Translations under genes and position numbers: made by a program
The notes under the pieces: model-generated
What the model was told of the DNA's origin: nothing
Databases searched by the model: none
The model's input: the letters and a program-made list of their open reading frames with translations, nothing else
NCBI GenBank assembly: GCA_002633185.1
Contig: NWBM01000003.1
Span: 162,107-226,106 of the forward strand
Direction of reading: 5' to 3'
DNA from: Lachnospiraceae bacterium Phil5
GTDB taxonomy: Bacteria > Bacillota > Clostridia > TANB77 > CAG-508
DNA: 64,000 bases
Part shown: piece after piece, positions 19,743-30,475 of the stretch
How positions within the stretch are numbered: the stretch's first letter is position 1
Layout: the number at the start of each line of letters is the position of its first letter

Positions 19743-20459
19743 ATGCAAAAAATATTAAGCTATATGAGAAAAGCTATAGATGATTATAATATGATAGAAG
19801 ATGGCGATAAAATTGCAGTTGCTTTATCTGGTGGAAAAGATTCTATTACAATGCTTATGGGATTTAAAAATTTGCAAAGATTTTATCCTAAAAAATTTGA
19901 TTTAATTGCAATTACTGTTAATCCTGGCTTTGCTAATTTTGATATTGATTTTTTACAAAAACTTTGTGATTCTTTAGATGTTCCATTTGTTGTTGAAAAT
20001 TCACATGCACAAGAAATTGTTTTTGATATTCGTAATGAAAAAAATCCTTGTTCATTATGTGCAAATCTTCGACGTGGTATTTTAAATAGTATTGCAAAAC
20101 ATGAAGGATGTAATAAAATTGCAATTGGTCATAATGAAGATGATGTTTTAGAAACATTTATTATGAATTTATTTTATGCAGGTAATATGAGCACATTTGC
20201 TCCTATGAGTTATATGGATCGTTCAGATATGACTTTAATTAGACCTTTAATTTACGCTCCAGAAAAATATATTCGTAATTTTGTTAAACGTAATAATATT
20301 GAAGTAATGCCTAAAGCTTGCCCTATGGATGGTTTTTCAAAAAGAGAAGATATTAAAAATTTAATTAAAGAATTACAAATTGATATTCCTCATATTAGAG
20401 CTAATTTATATGGTGCAATTAAACGTTCTGGTATTAATGGTTGGAAAGAATTTAAATAA
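19743..20459 (+). CDS. TtcA-like tRNA sulfurtransferase (PP-loop, Fe-S type)
   Basis: This is a 238-residue cytoplasmic enzyme of the TtcA/TtuA family of tRNA thiolases. The N-terminal PP-loop 'ALSGGKDSITML' binds ATP to adenylate the target base. 'NPCSLCANLRRG' and the downstream 'KACPMDG' supply the three Cys that hold a catalytic Fe-S cluster in this family. 'IAIGHNEDDVLETFIMNLFY' is the conserved tRNA-side motif. The enzyme probably makes 2-thiocytidine at position 32, though the substrate base is an inference. AAAGGA precedes the ATG. An extended -10-like TGATATAAT lies at 19667-19674. The capA-like gene follows 14 bp later. Confidence 0.85.
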   Translation: MQKILSYMRKAIDDYNMIEDGDKIAVALSGGKDSITMLMGFKNLQRFYPKKFDLIAITVNPGFANFDIDFLQKLCDSLDVPFVVENSHAQEIVFDIRNEKNPCSLCANLRRGILNSIAKHEGCNKIAIGHNEDDVLETFIMNLFYAGNMSTFAPMSYMDRSDMTLIRPLIYAPEKYIRNFVKRNNIEVMPKACPMDGFSKREDIKNLIKELQIDIPHIRANLYGAIKRSGINGWKEFK

Positions 20460-20473
20460 TTTAGGAGAAAAAA

Positions 20474-21810
20474 ATGAAAAATAATTATTATAATATAAAA
20501 AAAAGAAATTCAATAAATAAAAAAAGAGTAAAAAAACAATTACATAGAAATCCCCCAGTTCATCGCATTAGCAAATTATCATCAGAAGAAAAAAGACAAT
20601 CTAATTACAGAAAAAGAAAAGCAAAAAAATTAAATTACAAAAAAGTATTTATTGCTTTATTAATTTTATTATTTTTAATTTATTTAATAATTTTTGGATT
20701 TTCTAAATTAATTAAAAAAATTAAAAAGCCAAAACAAGCAAAAACTCAATCAGTTTCAGTACAAGCTCCACAAGATATTACAATAAATATGGCTGTTGTT
20801 CGGAGATATAATGTGTCATTCATCAAATATTAAAGATGCTGCAGATAACACTGGAGAAAATTATGATTTTTCTTATGTTTTCGAAGATGTAAAAAAATAT
20901 TTAACAAGTGCTGATATTACTGTTGGTAATTTGGAAACAACATTTGCCGGAAAAGCTGCTGTTTATTCAGGATATCCAAATTTTAATACTCCTGAACAAC
21001 TTGCTACAGATTTAGTTGAGTTAGGATTTGATGTTGTTTCAACTGCAAATAACCACAGCTTAGATAAGAGATACGCAGGATTAGAAAGCACATTAAACGA
21101 ATTAGACAAGGTCCGGACTTGCACATACTGGTACATACAGAAGTAAAGAAGAACAAAATACAATTACAACAAAAAATGTAAATGGAATTAATATGGCATT
21201 TCTTTCTTTCACATACGGAACCAATGGAATTCCTGTTCCTGAAGGAAAAGATTATTGTATTAATTTAATTGATAAAAATTTAATTTTAGATCAAATTACA
21301 AAAGCTAAAGCTTTAAATCCAGATGTAATATGCGTTTTCATGCACTGGGGCGAAGAATATAAATTACAACCAAATAATAATCAAAAAGAGTTAGCAGATT
21401 TTCTTTTTGAAAATGGTGTAGATATTGTTTTAGGAAGCCATCCACATGTGTTAGAATCTATGGAAAAAAGAACTGTTACTTTAAAAGATGGAACTAAGAA
21501 AGACGGATTTTTAATTTATTCCCTAGGAAACTTTGTTTCAGGACAAGTTATAGAAGATACAAAAAATTCAATTATATTGCAGTTACAAATTACGAAACAT
21601 TCTGATGGAAAAATTACAATAGATTCTTATAATTATGTTCCTATATATATGTTTGACAAAGGCGAAGGGCAAACTAAAAGGTATAAGGTATTGGATATTA
21701 ACAAGACTATTGCAAGCTATGATAACGGAAACGCTGTTGTTTCTGAAAATGTTTATAATAAATTGGTTAGTACGAAAGCAAAGTTTGATAAGGTTTTAGC
21801 AGGTAAGTAG
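20474..21810 (+). CDS. CapA-family metallophosphatase-like membrane protein with two +1 frame breaks at CGG-A
   Basis: The protein resembles CapA/PgsA (poly-gamma-glutamate synthesis-associated) proteins. A long basic N-terminus precedes one membrane segment (about 58-76). The domain motifs are then spread over three frames. Frame 0 reads 'NMAVV' to CGG (20801-20803) followed by A; skipping one base gives 'GDIMCHSSN', then 'GNLETTFAG' and 'TANNHSLD'. The next break is CGG (21114-21116) followed by A, where skipping one base gives 'GLAHTGTY', then 'FMHWGEEY' and 'LGSHPHVLE'. Length minus two bases is exactly 445 codons. Every family motif survives, so this does not look like a decayed gene. 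The stop TAG (21808-21810) lies in a family A arm. Confidence 0.82.
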
Positions 21811-21974
21811 AGTTTTGGTGAATTTTTTTGGACACCTCTAAAAAACATCCAAGGTCGAAAAAAAACGAAAACGGGCGGAAGCTTCTCATAAAGAGAAACT
21901 TCCGCCCGTTTTCGTTTTTTTCGACTCAAGATGTTTTTGGGAGGTGTCCCCAAAAATCTTCCCAAAAAATCTAT
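21805..21974. repeat. Family A composite with long GC-containing hairpin core
   Basis: The left arm (21805-21850) and right arm (about 21925-21974) are imperfect family A arms. Between them a near-perfect hairpin (21855-21924, arms starting TCGAAAAAAAACGAAAACGG and ending in CTTCCGCCCG...TCGA) could act as a bidirectional terminator. The element covers the TAG of the capA-like gene and the TAG of the convergent giant gene. Confidence 0.8.
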
Positions 21975-24900
21975 TCTAATGTTTTTACATAGTATGTTAC
22001 ACCATTTATTGGCTCTGTTGAATTTGCTTCTGTGTATCCGCTTGGCGTTGCTGTTATTGTTCCGTTTACTGCTGCTGTTGCTCCTTTTAGTACACCGTCG
22101 TAGAAATTGAATGCTGTTCCTGAAGTTGTATCTATCGCATATGTTCTTCCTTGGATTCTTGGTGAGTTTGTATATACTGTAGAATTTCCACCTACACCTA
22201 TTGTTAATGTTCCATGGTTTTCAATTCCAACTCCTGTTTCATTTTTTATTATTGCATAATCTGTCTCTGGGTTTCCTGTTCCGTTTTCTGCTGTATCTAT
22301 TATAGATAATGTTCCATTGTTTATAAATACTGCTGATGCACTATTATATTCTACACGGCATCCGTTAAAATCTATTGTTATATTCTTTCCACTTGGTATT
22401 GTTATTGAATTACTTAATGTAAAATCTTGACATATTGTTAACTTTCCAGCTGTAGTTATTGAGTCTATTGCCAATTCTATTGTTGGGTAATTTATTCCAC
22501 CTACAATTACTGAATCTGGTTGTGTTGATGTAGCTTCAAGATATGCAACTGTTCCATTATTTTTTGTCGCAACTTCAAATCCTTCTGGTCTATCCGCTGG
22601 CTCTGTTCCATTTAGTGCCCTTGAACCTGTTCCTGTTATTACACCATCATAGAAGTTAAATGTTCCGCTATTTATAATTCCATATAATGCTCCTGTAATT
22701 ACTGGTGATGTTGTACTAACTGGTCTTGCTTTAACACCAACTGTTAATGTTCCTCCATTGCTGATTGCCGTTGAATTTGATGTTATTGTTACTCCATCAT
22801 ATATATTTACTGTTCCTGACTCAATATATATTCCATAGCAACTAGAATTACTTGCAGTATGTGTTATACTAAATCCATTGTTTAATGTAGCTACGCCTGT
22901 TGAAACATTTCTTAATGCATATGTTGCTGAAGTATTAATTTCTCCTCCATTGAATGTTGCTGAATTACGATTTATAACCTGTCCTGTTACTGTTCCTGCA
23001 TTCATTGTTAATGTTCCATAATTATCTATTTCACCGGCTGAAGCAGTTCCATCAATTTCAATTGTTGAATTTACATCAATTATTGTTGAACCTGAAATTG
23101 TTCCTCCTGTAAGTGTAACATCTCCATTTACAATGTTGTTTTCAAGTCCATTACCAATTGTTCCTCCAGATACTTGTAAATCTGCATTTTGAAGTTCGAA
23201 TGCTTTGGTATATGCTTTGTTTGAATTAAATACTGTATTTCCACTTACACTAATATTTGCTTTGTTAGAAGAATTGTTGTTTGTAACTTTAATTACACTT
23301 GGACGTGCATTTGAAGCTTGACCGCTATATCCTGGTCCACAATTAAATGTTCCTCCACTAATTGTAATGTCTCCAGTGCCACTGCTTAAAACACAATATG
23401 CAGTTACATTATTGCCTGTTGTAAATGTTCCTCCTGTTATTTCAACATTTCCTGTTCCTTCATTTACAATAATATTTTTATCATTATACGTAGAACTATT
23501 TATAATTCCAAAACTGTAATCTCCGCCTAAAATTGTTAATTCTCCACTATTAGTTATAATTCCATTTCCATATGATATGATTTTTGCATTGCCAACTGTA
23601 TCTTTTAATTCAAATGTTCCAGCATTTTCAAATAATTCTGATGTTTCACTTGCTATAATTTGTTTTCCGTTTAGGTCTAATGTAATATCTTTTCCACTTT
23701 CAATGGTTATTACGTTTGTTCCTGCTATCGCAATATTCTTTTGAAGAACTATTTCTTTATTTGAGCCAGTTGTACATGCTTCAAACGCATCTTCTAATGT
23801 GTAATAATTATCGTTTGTATACTCGCCATTTTCTTTAATTTTTGCAACAAGTTCATTGTCTTTCAAACTATATGTTTGTGTTGTGCCTGAAATTGTATTT
23901 ATTATTGCATAATCCGTTGGAATTGAACTTATTGTTCCTCTTACAGGAATACCTTCTGCTGATATTGTTCCATCATAGTAGTATACCGTTCCTTTACTTG
24001 TTATATATCCCGTAATTGCTATATTTGTTCCATCATCTACTGTTACATTATTTTCTCCAATATATATTGTTCCTGCATTATTTATTGATTCAGATGAATT
24101 TGTTTTAGTAATTCTTCCAGTATTTATTTTTAATGTTGATGTTTCATTATTTGTTATGATACATGAATTTAATGTTGAATTATTTATTTCTGTTGTTCCA
24201 CTATTTAGGTTTATATATTCATTTGGAAGCGTCATATTATTAATTATTAATTTTCCGCCATTATTGTTTATAGAACCATGCATCCAATTTGTATTTCCAT
24301 TCCATATTAATGATTGATTTGCACTTTCATCTAAAATAAATTCCCCTGCATTGTTATTTATAGAACAATAGCCATCAAATGTTCCTCCTAGTAATTTAAA
24401 TGCTGATTCACTTGTTCCAGATATATGTTCTTTCGAACTATAATTAAACATACATGACTCTGATCCAGTTGCATTAATTACTTCAATATTACCTGGATTT
24501 GCATTATATATACTAATACCAGTTATTGTAATATTTTCTATTTGTGCGGTTCCTGAATTATTTACCAACATTGTTGTTGTGTATGCTGGTGAATTGCTAT
24601 TATGGTTTGTATTTCCATAATATGTACCACCATTTATTGTAAGTGTTCCTGTGTTTGAAATTGCACTTCTGTTATCACCGTTACAATTTACCTGAATTGT
24701 TCCATTGCTTATATTTGTTATACCAGAGTTTGATATAAAGTTTTGTTGGTTTGCAATAACATTTATACTTGTTACATCTAATGTTCCAGTATTTATTATA
24801 AAGTTTTGTGCATTTACTGTAATTGTACCTGTACTATTTTGAGAACTGTCTACAATTTCTAATTCAGCATTATTAGTAAATAATCCCGTTTTTCCCGAAT

Positions 24901-27900
24901 TAATACTATTTCCGCATAAATCTAAAATTAATTTTTTTCCTGCTGGTATTGTTTCTTGTGGAGCACTTGAAGTATAAGATACATTACCAAGCAATTCTAT
25001 TGTTGCTACCTCTCCATTCGAACATGCACATGCTATTGCTGCTTTTTCTAATGTTAAAAATCCATAATAATCTGCATCAATATCAGTGTATTGTCCTTCT
25101 ACTAAATTATTTGTATCGACTTTAGATTTTGCCACACGGTATAATGCATCTCTTCTTAGTACTACTGCTTTTGTTGTCTCTAATGTTCCATCTATTTCTT
25201 TTGGTGAGTATCCTTCTTCTACAACTGTAATTGAACCATAATATATTGTTCCTGTTTTTCCTTCTATTTTTCCATCATAGAATTCTATTGTTCCAGAACT
25301 ATTCGCTAATCCATAGCCTGTTGTATTTTTTATATGAGGATATTGTTCATTAACATCTCCGCCTTCTACACCTATTGTTATTGTTCCTGTATAATTTTGT
25401 ACTGCACCTGCACCAGCGTTGTCTTTACTTATTGATGTTTCTCCTTTTATTAGTATTGTACCTGAACCTGCATTAATAACATGATTTGTTACTGTTGAAT
25501 CATCGATTGTTAATGTTCCAGTATTATTGTTATATATGTATGATGATACTGTACTTCCTTCAATTAAATTATTAGCACTTCCGTAAAAATACAAAGATGA
25601 TTCTGTTATTTCACAATCTGTAAATGAGGCACTACTGTAAATATAACCTTCTCCTCCACTTATTTCACTGTTTCTTATTATATTAGTTGTTCCATATAAT
25701 TGATATATTGATATTTCTGCGTTTTCAACAAGTATATTTGAATTATTAATTTGTAAAGCTCCTGGTATGCTAATTGCTGAGTTAGTGTCTCCTATAATCC
25801 ATATATCAGCACCACTTGAACTGTTTCCATATGTTGAATTATAGTCATATATTCCTGCTGCACCAAATGTTCCTCCTGTTATATATACTGCTGGAGCCAT
25901 TTCATTTTCAATATAATGGCTTGTGCTTGAATTGCTTATATGATATCCACCATTTTCTTTATTAAATGTTCCACCTACTATTTCAATTGTCGATGTCCCC
26001 TCATTACTTATAGTTGTTCCGCGATCATTATATAATGTTCCATTGTTTATTATACATGATGCACTTCCTGTGTTTCTTATATTAATTGATGTATTATAAT
26101 TATTCGATGTACCAATACGCACTGCATAACCATTTATTGTTCCTCCGTTTATTGTAACATCTCCTGTATTATTAATTATAGTTGCATATGTTGCATTTAT
26201 TGTTCCTCCATCTATTTGTAATGTTCCTGTGTTGCTAACAAATGTTGTATTGGTTAATACTGTTGCTCTTGATGTTGTATCTTCAATTGTTAGTTTTCCA
26301 TTATTAGTAAATATTGGAGTTCCACCTACATAGCTAATTTTAACACCATTTAAATTTATTTTTATATTTTGACCTGATTGAATTTCTGTAGCATAATTTA
26401 TTAATAATTGTTTATCTGTTTCATTTGTTGTTCCATTATTTATTAGTTCTATTGTTGTAATAGTATTTCCAGCATTTTGGTTACATACGCTTACCGCATC
26501 ACTTAGCTTATAGAAGTAATAATATCCATTTTCATGTGTATATTTATTTTGTTCTAAATTTCCAAAATCTAGAATTGATGAATCTGATATTTGAGCTACA
26601 GGTGCGTCCATTACATCAAGTATTAATCTATCATATTGTTGGTTATTATCTGTTATTTGACTTATTTTTATTTCCAAATAATTTCCATCTGAATCTTCTT
26701 CTTCAATATTTGTAAATCCACCTTGTAATGTATTTCCTACTGATGCTATTATTTGACCATCGTAGAAGTTTACTTCCCCACTATCTATTTTTACTCCATA
26801 TATATTACCTCTTAACGTTGGATCTGTTTTACTTACTTCTGTTTCTGTTCCTGTATTTTCTATTCCTATATTCATTTTTCCAGATACGTTGTATATAACA
26901 TGATTATTACCAGTATAAGTTCCATGTGCAATTGTTATTCCATCACCTTCATTATAATTATCAACGTTATATATTACATTTCCTCCGATGCTGTTTGCAA
27001 CAACACCTTCTCCTAAATATATTCCTCCACCATTATTTGAAATTAGGTAAAATCCATGATTTCCGTTTTCCAAACATGTTATTTCGCAATTTGATATTGT
27101 CATACTTGCATTTCGCCCATTTGAAATTGAATGTCCTGATGAGTAATAGTAAGGCGAGATTTGTGTAATAATTACTTTATTTTGACTTGTTCCAGCTATA
27201 GTCATTGTTCCATTATTGATTATTTGTCCTTCATATCCAGAAATTGTTCCACCTGTTATTGTTGCAGTACCACTATTGTTAATGTTAGAGAATTTTCCTC
27301 CACGTATAATGACTGTTCCACTGTTACTTACGGTTGTATTTGAATTTGTATTGTTTATTTCAACTGTATTTCCCGCATTAACTATTCCGACTGATGTTGC
27401 ATTTATATCAATATTGTTTACTGTTACAACTCCTGTATAATTTTCATTCCATAAACCAAAATATCCCTTTAAATATCCATTGTTAATAACTGCTGTTCCA
27501 TTTGTATGATTATAAAGTGTATATCCCCAATTTGAATTTGCTAATGTTGATACTATTACTCCATCATTCATTGTTAATTGTCCTGCATTGCTAAATGGTA
27601 CTGAATAAGCATATATCGTTCCGCCATTTATTGTAGTGCTACAATTTGCACTATTATAAACTGATGGGCAGTAGGTGTTGTTATATGTGTTCTGTATAAA
27701 TCCGCCATTTATTGTTAATGTTCCATTATTTAGTACTGGATAATCTTCCCATTGTGATGTTGATGCTATATATCCAGAATTTATTATTAAATTTGAGCTT
27801 GCATTATTTACTATTACATTTCCTGTGGTTTTTATTAATGATCCTTTTTTATGTGAAGCTCCAACTTTTATTTCATCTGTTCCTACTGTTATACTATTTA

Positions 27901-30055
27901 TTGTTAATGCATCTTCTTCTGATGTTACTACATAATCTTGGTGAAAACCTAAATGTAGATAATACATTTTTCCACCTACAAGTGATGTTGAATAATAATC
28001 TGCTGATGATTGTGTATTAATTTTAAATAACATTCCAGTGCTATCTTGTGTTGTTTGTTGTCTATCTGTTGTAATTATTCCCCATCCTACATCTCCTGTT
28101 GATGTTGTGTTTAGCTCTGCGTTTACTGTTACTGTTACATTTCCGGTTTCGCCTGTTAAATCTATTGGTATAATTCCATATGCTGTTGAGTTTGTATTTG
28201 TTTTGTTATTTGATATTAATTTACAGTTATCTTCTTCAAAATAATATGTTGATATTGTATTTAACTGTACATCATATCCCTCTGCTTCACTGTCTTTTAT
28301 TGTAAATGTTCCATTGTTTGTGAACATATTGTTTGATACTTCACTTGTTATTGTTTTTCCATTTAAATCTAATACTATGTTTCTATTTGCATCTATAGTC
28401 ATGGTTTCTTTTCCTGATATATCTCCTACTACTGCATCTGTTACCATGTCTATTTCTACTGTTTCGCCATTTATTCCATAAATATTGTTTGCTGCTTCTA
28501 TTGCATCTTCAACTTTCGAATATGGTTTTTTTCCTATTAATGCTTCTACATCTGATCTTTTTACCAAATATGCTATTTTTTCATTGTTTTCACCTGTGTC
28601 TGTATGTGTTTTCATTAATGCTGGAGTTTCATCTACTCTTCCGTTTATTGCAACTATTGTTAATCCTTCTGGATATTCTCCAGTTGAAAATCCTGTTATT
28701 CTTCCATCAAAGAACTTAAAAATTCCTTCTTCTACTATTAGTTCTCCTGTTTCAGGATCTGTTTCATCTGTTATGTTTTGTTGTTTAAAAATACCATATG
28801 TTTTTCCTATAACTTGTGGACATAAAGTACTTACAGGAGCTTCATCTACTCCTAATGTTAGTTCGCCATCTAACGCTATCCATATTCCTACTCCATTTCT
28901 GCTTACTACTTTTCCTGTTTCGAATACGTTTGAATCTTTTACTATTAATGTTGATTCTGTTACTGCTAGCGTTGGACTTGCTGAACTGTTTGAATTTATT
29001 GTGAATCCTTTTAGATCTATACTAACATTGTTTTCATTTGTAATATTTATTGATTCGTTTCTTATATTGTCTAGTAATATTATTTCTACTAATTTATCTT
29101 CTTCTGAGGTTGTTTCATTTGCTAATGCCGCATCATTTATAGCATCTGTTAATGTGTAGTATCTATGTTGTAATATTTTTTCACCGCTGAATGTATTTAC
29201 ACCACTTGTTAAATTCTCTGTATCTGATGGCACTGCTATAATCTGTGCTACATATGGACGTGGTTCAAATTTTACTGCAACATATTTGTCTTCAGTTACA
29301 TTTGTGAATTTGTCCATTGTTGCAACTAAAGTTCTTGGATTTTCATCAAAGTCTGTTATTTCAATTCCACCATCTGATTCTTGACCATATGTTCCATCTA
29401 CTTCATCTCCTGAATATACAATTATTTTTTCTACTCTGTATCCTGGGCTAGGTGTAAATACTATGTCTTTTGTAGAATGGTCTCCTGAGATAACATCTTC
29501 ACGAATATTTGTCATTGTTCCGTTTAGTCCAAGTACTCTTCCATCTATTCTGTACTTTTCTACAGTGTAGTAGTATGTAATTTCTATATCTGTTGAAGTA
29601 AATTGTCCTGTTACAACTCCTTGTGCATCACTTGTTGCATTACCTTGTGGATCTATTGTTACACTTGCATACTGATACCCATTACTTGGCAAATATTCTC
29701 TTTCTATATCTAGTTCTGTTCCCCCTATAGATATCTTGTTTTCTGATGATATTAAGTTTGTAACTTCAAAACTTTCTCCCGGATTTCCTTCAAATTCTTC
29801 ATCTTGTGCTACTGGATTTGATGTTCCTTGCTCATAGTGGTGTATTGTTACTTTTCCTTGTAATTGTATTGTGAATTTGTTTGTTAATGTTCTCATTGTT
29901 GAAATATAAGCATTTACTCCGTTACCACTTAATGCAAATGTAAGCACAATTGCTACAATTATGCTTGTTATTACTTTTGCTTTTATCTTTGCCTTTGTAG
30001 CTTTGCATTCAACTGTTGCTTCAGCACCTTTCTTTTGTTTTTCATTTCTACTCAT
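21971..30055 (-). CDS. Giant beta-helix repeat surface protein
   Basis: This is a 2694-residue secreted protein starting at the ATG at 30055 (AGAGG upstream). A basic N-terminus and hydrophobic segment (about 27-50) are followed by 'AYISTMRTLTNKFTI', similar to SipW/TasA-type signals. MucBP-like modules come next ('VTIHHYEQGTSNPV', 'ITYYYTVEKYRIDGRV'). The remainder is long arrays of degenerate 'NNGTLTI.GGTI' units, each block opened by 'YTLEDAI..A' and 'I.LDLNGK.I', as expected for a right-handed beta-helix. It is paralogous to the giant protein at 7277-15964 and to the truncated one at 1-729. There is no C-terminal sortase motif or membrane anchor. Adhesion or surface coating is inferred. 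Composition is strongly Asn/Thr/Gly-rich. Confidence 0.82.
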   Translation of the reverse strand: MSRNEKQKKGAEATVECKATKAKIKAKVITSIIVAIVLTFALSGNGVNAYISTMRTLTNKFTIQLQGKVTIHHYEQGTSNPVAQDEEFEGNPGESFEVTNLISSENKISIGGTELDIEREYLPSNGYQYASVTIDPQGNATSDAQGVVTGQFTSTDIEITYYYTVEKYRIDGRVLGLNGTMTNIREDVISGDHSTKDIVFTPSPGYRVEKIIVYSGDEVDGTYGQESDGGIEITDFDENPRTLVATMDKFTNVTEDKYVAVKFEPRPYVAQIIAVPSDTENLTSGVNTFSGEKILQHRYYTLTDAINDAALANETTSEEDKLVEIILLDNIRNESINITNENNVSIDLKGFTINSNSSASPTLAVTESTLIVKDSNVFETGKVVSRNGVGIWIALDGELTLGVDEAPVSTLCPQVIGKTYGIFKQQNITDETDPETGELIVEEGIFKFFDGRITGFSTGEYPEGLTIVAINGRVDETPALMKTHTDTGENNEKIAYLVKRSDVEALIGKKPYSKVEDAIEAANNIYGINGETVEIDMVTDAVVGDISGKETMTIDANRNIVLDLNGKTITSEVSNNMFTNNGTFTIKDSEAEGYDVQLNTISTYYFEEDNCKLISNNKTNTNSTAYGIIPIDLTGETGNVTVTVNAELNTTSTGDVGWGIITTDRQQTTQDSTGMLFKINTQSSADYYSTSLVGGKMYYLHLGFHQDYVVTSEEDALTINSITVGTDEIKVGASHKKGSLIKTTGNVIVNNASSNLIINSGYIASTSQWEDYPVLNNGTLTINGGFIQNTYNNTYCPSVYNSANCSTTINGGTIYAYSVPFSNAGQLTMNDGVIVSTLANSNWGYTLYNHTNGTAVINNGYLKGYFGLWNENYTGVVTVNNIDINATSVGIVNAGNTVEINNTNSNTTVSNSGTVIIRGGKFSNINNSGTATITGGTISGYEGQIINNGTMTIAGTSQNKVIITQISPYYYSSGHSISNGRNASMTISNCEITCLENGNHGFYLISNNGGGIYLGEGVVANSIGGNVIYNVDNYNEGDGITIAHGTYTGNNHVIYNVSGKMNIGIENTGTETEVSKTDPTLRGNIYGVKIDSGEVNFYDGQIIASVGNTLQGGFTNIEEEDSDGNYLEIKISQITDNNQQYDRLILDVMDAPVAQISDSSILDFGNLEQNKYTHENGYYYFYKLSDAVSVCNQNAGNTITTIELINNGTTNETDKQLLINYATEIQSGQNIKINLNGVKISYVGGTPIFTNNGKLTIEDTTSRATVLTNTTFVSNTGTLQIDGGTINATYATIINNTGDVTINGGTINGYAVRIGTSNNYNTSINIRNTGSASCIINNGTLYNDRGTTISNEGTSTIEIVGGTFNKENGGYHISNSSTSHYIENEMAPAVYITGGTFGAAGIYDYNSTYGNSSSGADIWIIGDTNSAISIPGALQINNSNILVENAEISIYQLYGTTNIIRNSEISGGEGYIYSSASFTDCEITESSLYFYGSANNLIEGSTVSSYIYNNNTGTLTIDDSTVTNHVINAGSGTILIKGETSISKDNAGAGAVQNYTGTITIGVEGGDVNEQYPHIKNTTGYGLANSSGTIEFYDGKIEGKTGTIYYGSITVVEEGYSPKEIDGTLETTKAVVLRRDALYRVAKSKVDTNNLVEGQYTDIDADYYGFLTLEKAAIACACSNGEVATIELLGNVSYTSSAPQETIPAGKKLILDLCGNSINSGKTGLFTNNAELEIVDSSQNSTGTITVNAQNFIINTGTLDVTSINVIANQQNFISNSGITNISNGTIQVNCNGDNRSAISNTGTLTINGGTYYGNTNHNSNSPAYTTTMLVNNSGTAQIENITITGISIYNANPGNIEVINATGSESCMFNYSSKEHISGTSESAFKLLGGTFDGYCSINNNAGEFILDESANQSLIWNGNTNWMHGSINNNGGKLIINNMTLPNEYINLNSGTTEINNSTLNSCIITNNETSTLKINTGRITKTNSSESINNAGTIYIGENNVTVDDGTNIAITGYITSKGTVYYYDGTISAEGIPVRGTISSIPTDYAIINTISGTTQTYSLKDNELVAKIKENGEYTNDNYYTLEDAFEACTTGSNKEIVLQKNIAIAGTNVITIESGKDITLDLNGKQIIASETSELFENAGTFELKDTVGNAKIISYGNGIITNSGELTILGGDYSFGIINSSTYNDKNIIVNEGTGNVEITGGTFTTGNNVTAYCVLSSGTGDITISGGTFNCGPGYSGQASNARPSVIKVTNNNSSNKANISVSGNTVFNSNKAYTKAFELQNADLQVSGGTIGNGLENNIVNGDVTLTGGTISGSTIIDVNSTIEIDGTASAGEIDNYGTLTMNAGTVTGQVINRNSATFNGGEINTSATYALRNVSTGVATLNNGFSITHTASNSSCYGIYIESGTVNIYDGVTITSNSTAISNGGTLTVGVKARPVSTTSPVITGALYGIINSGTFNFYDGVITGTGSRALNGTEPADRPEGFEVATKNNGTVAYLEATSTQPDSVIVGGINYPTIELAIDSITTAGKLTICQDFTLSNSITIPSGKNITIDFNGCRVEYNSASAVFINNGTLSIIDTAENGTGNPETDYAIIKNETGVGIENHGTLTIGVGGNSTVYTNSPRIQGRTYAIDTTSGTAFNFYDGVLKGATAAVNGTITATPSGYTEANSTEPINGVTYYVKTLE

Positions 30056-30174
30056 TAGTACAACCTCTTTTCTATAACTTTAACTTATAAATAAATTGTA
30101 ATAAATTTTAATACTATGTTCAATATAGCTATTTTTATATGATTCTTAATACTTTATTTTCCGTAGTTTAATTA

Positions 30175-30206
30175 TATTTATTTTTTTTACATTACATTTT
30201 GTTAAC
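30175..30206 (-). promoter_or_regulatory. Upstream block shared by the giant surface-protein genes (copy 3)
   Basis: On the minus strand, GTTAACAAAATGTAATGTAA followed by an A-run. It aligns with 912-951 and 16085-16123 and lies about 120 nt before the start at 30055. The remaining bases of 30056-30257 show no gene. Confidence 0.4.
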
Positions 30207-30257
30207 TTTTTTGTAATATTTATAGGGTTTTTCGTTATAGAAGTTACGGAAGTGGAT

Positions 30258-30389
30258 TTTGTGGAGATTTTTTGGATTTTTTGGGACACCTCCAAAAAAC
30301 ATCCTTTCGACTCAAGATGTTTTCTGGAGGTGTCCCAAAAAATCCTCCTTTCGACTCAAGATGTTTTCTGGAGGTGTCCCAAAAAATCC
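30258..30389. repeat. Family A cluster with a 44-bp tandem duplication
   Basis: An inverted family A arm (GATTTTTTGGGACACCTCCA, about 30272-30296) is followed by two tandem copies of a 44-bp unit at 30302-30345 and 30346-30389, each starting TCCTTTCGACTCAAGATG and ending in the GGAGGTGTCCC core. The TTTCGACTCAAGATG segment also occurs in the element at 21805-21974. Confidence 0.85.
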
Positions 30390-30475
30390 ACCAAAATTTG
30401 TCAAATATTGTTTGTTATGTTATAATTAATGTATCTGGAGTTAATCCAGCCATATTTTTTAAGGGAGGAATAACC

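Noticed and set aside
30272..30475. Longer start for the second dockerin protein
   Set aside because: The extension translates repeat DNA and lacks a ribosome site; the ATG at 30476 has AAGGGAGG and a signal peptide.
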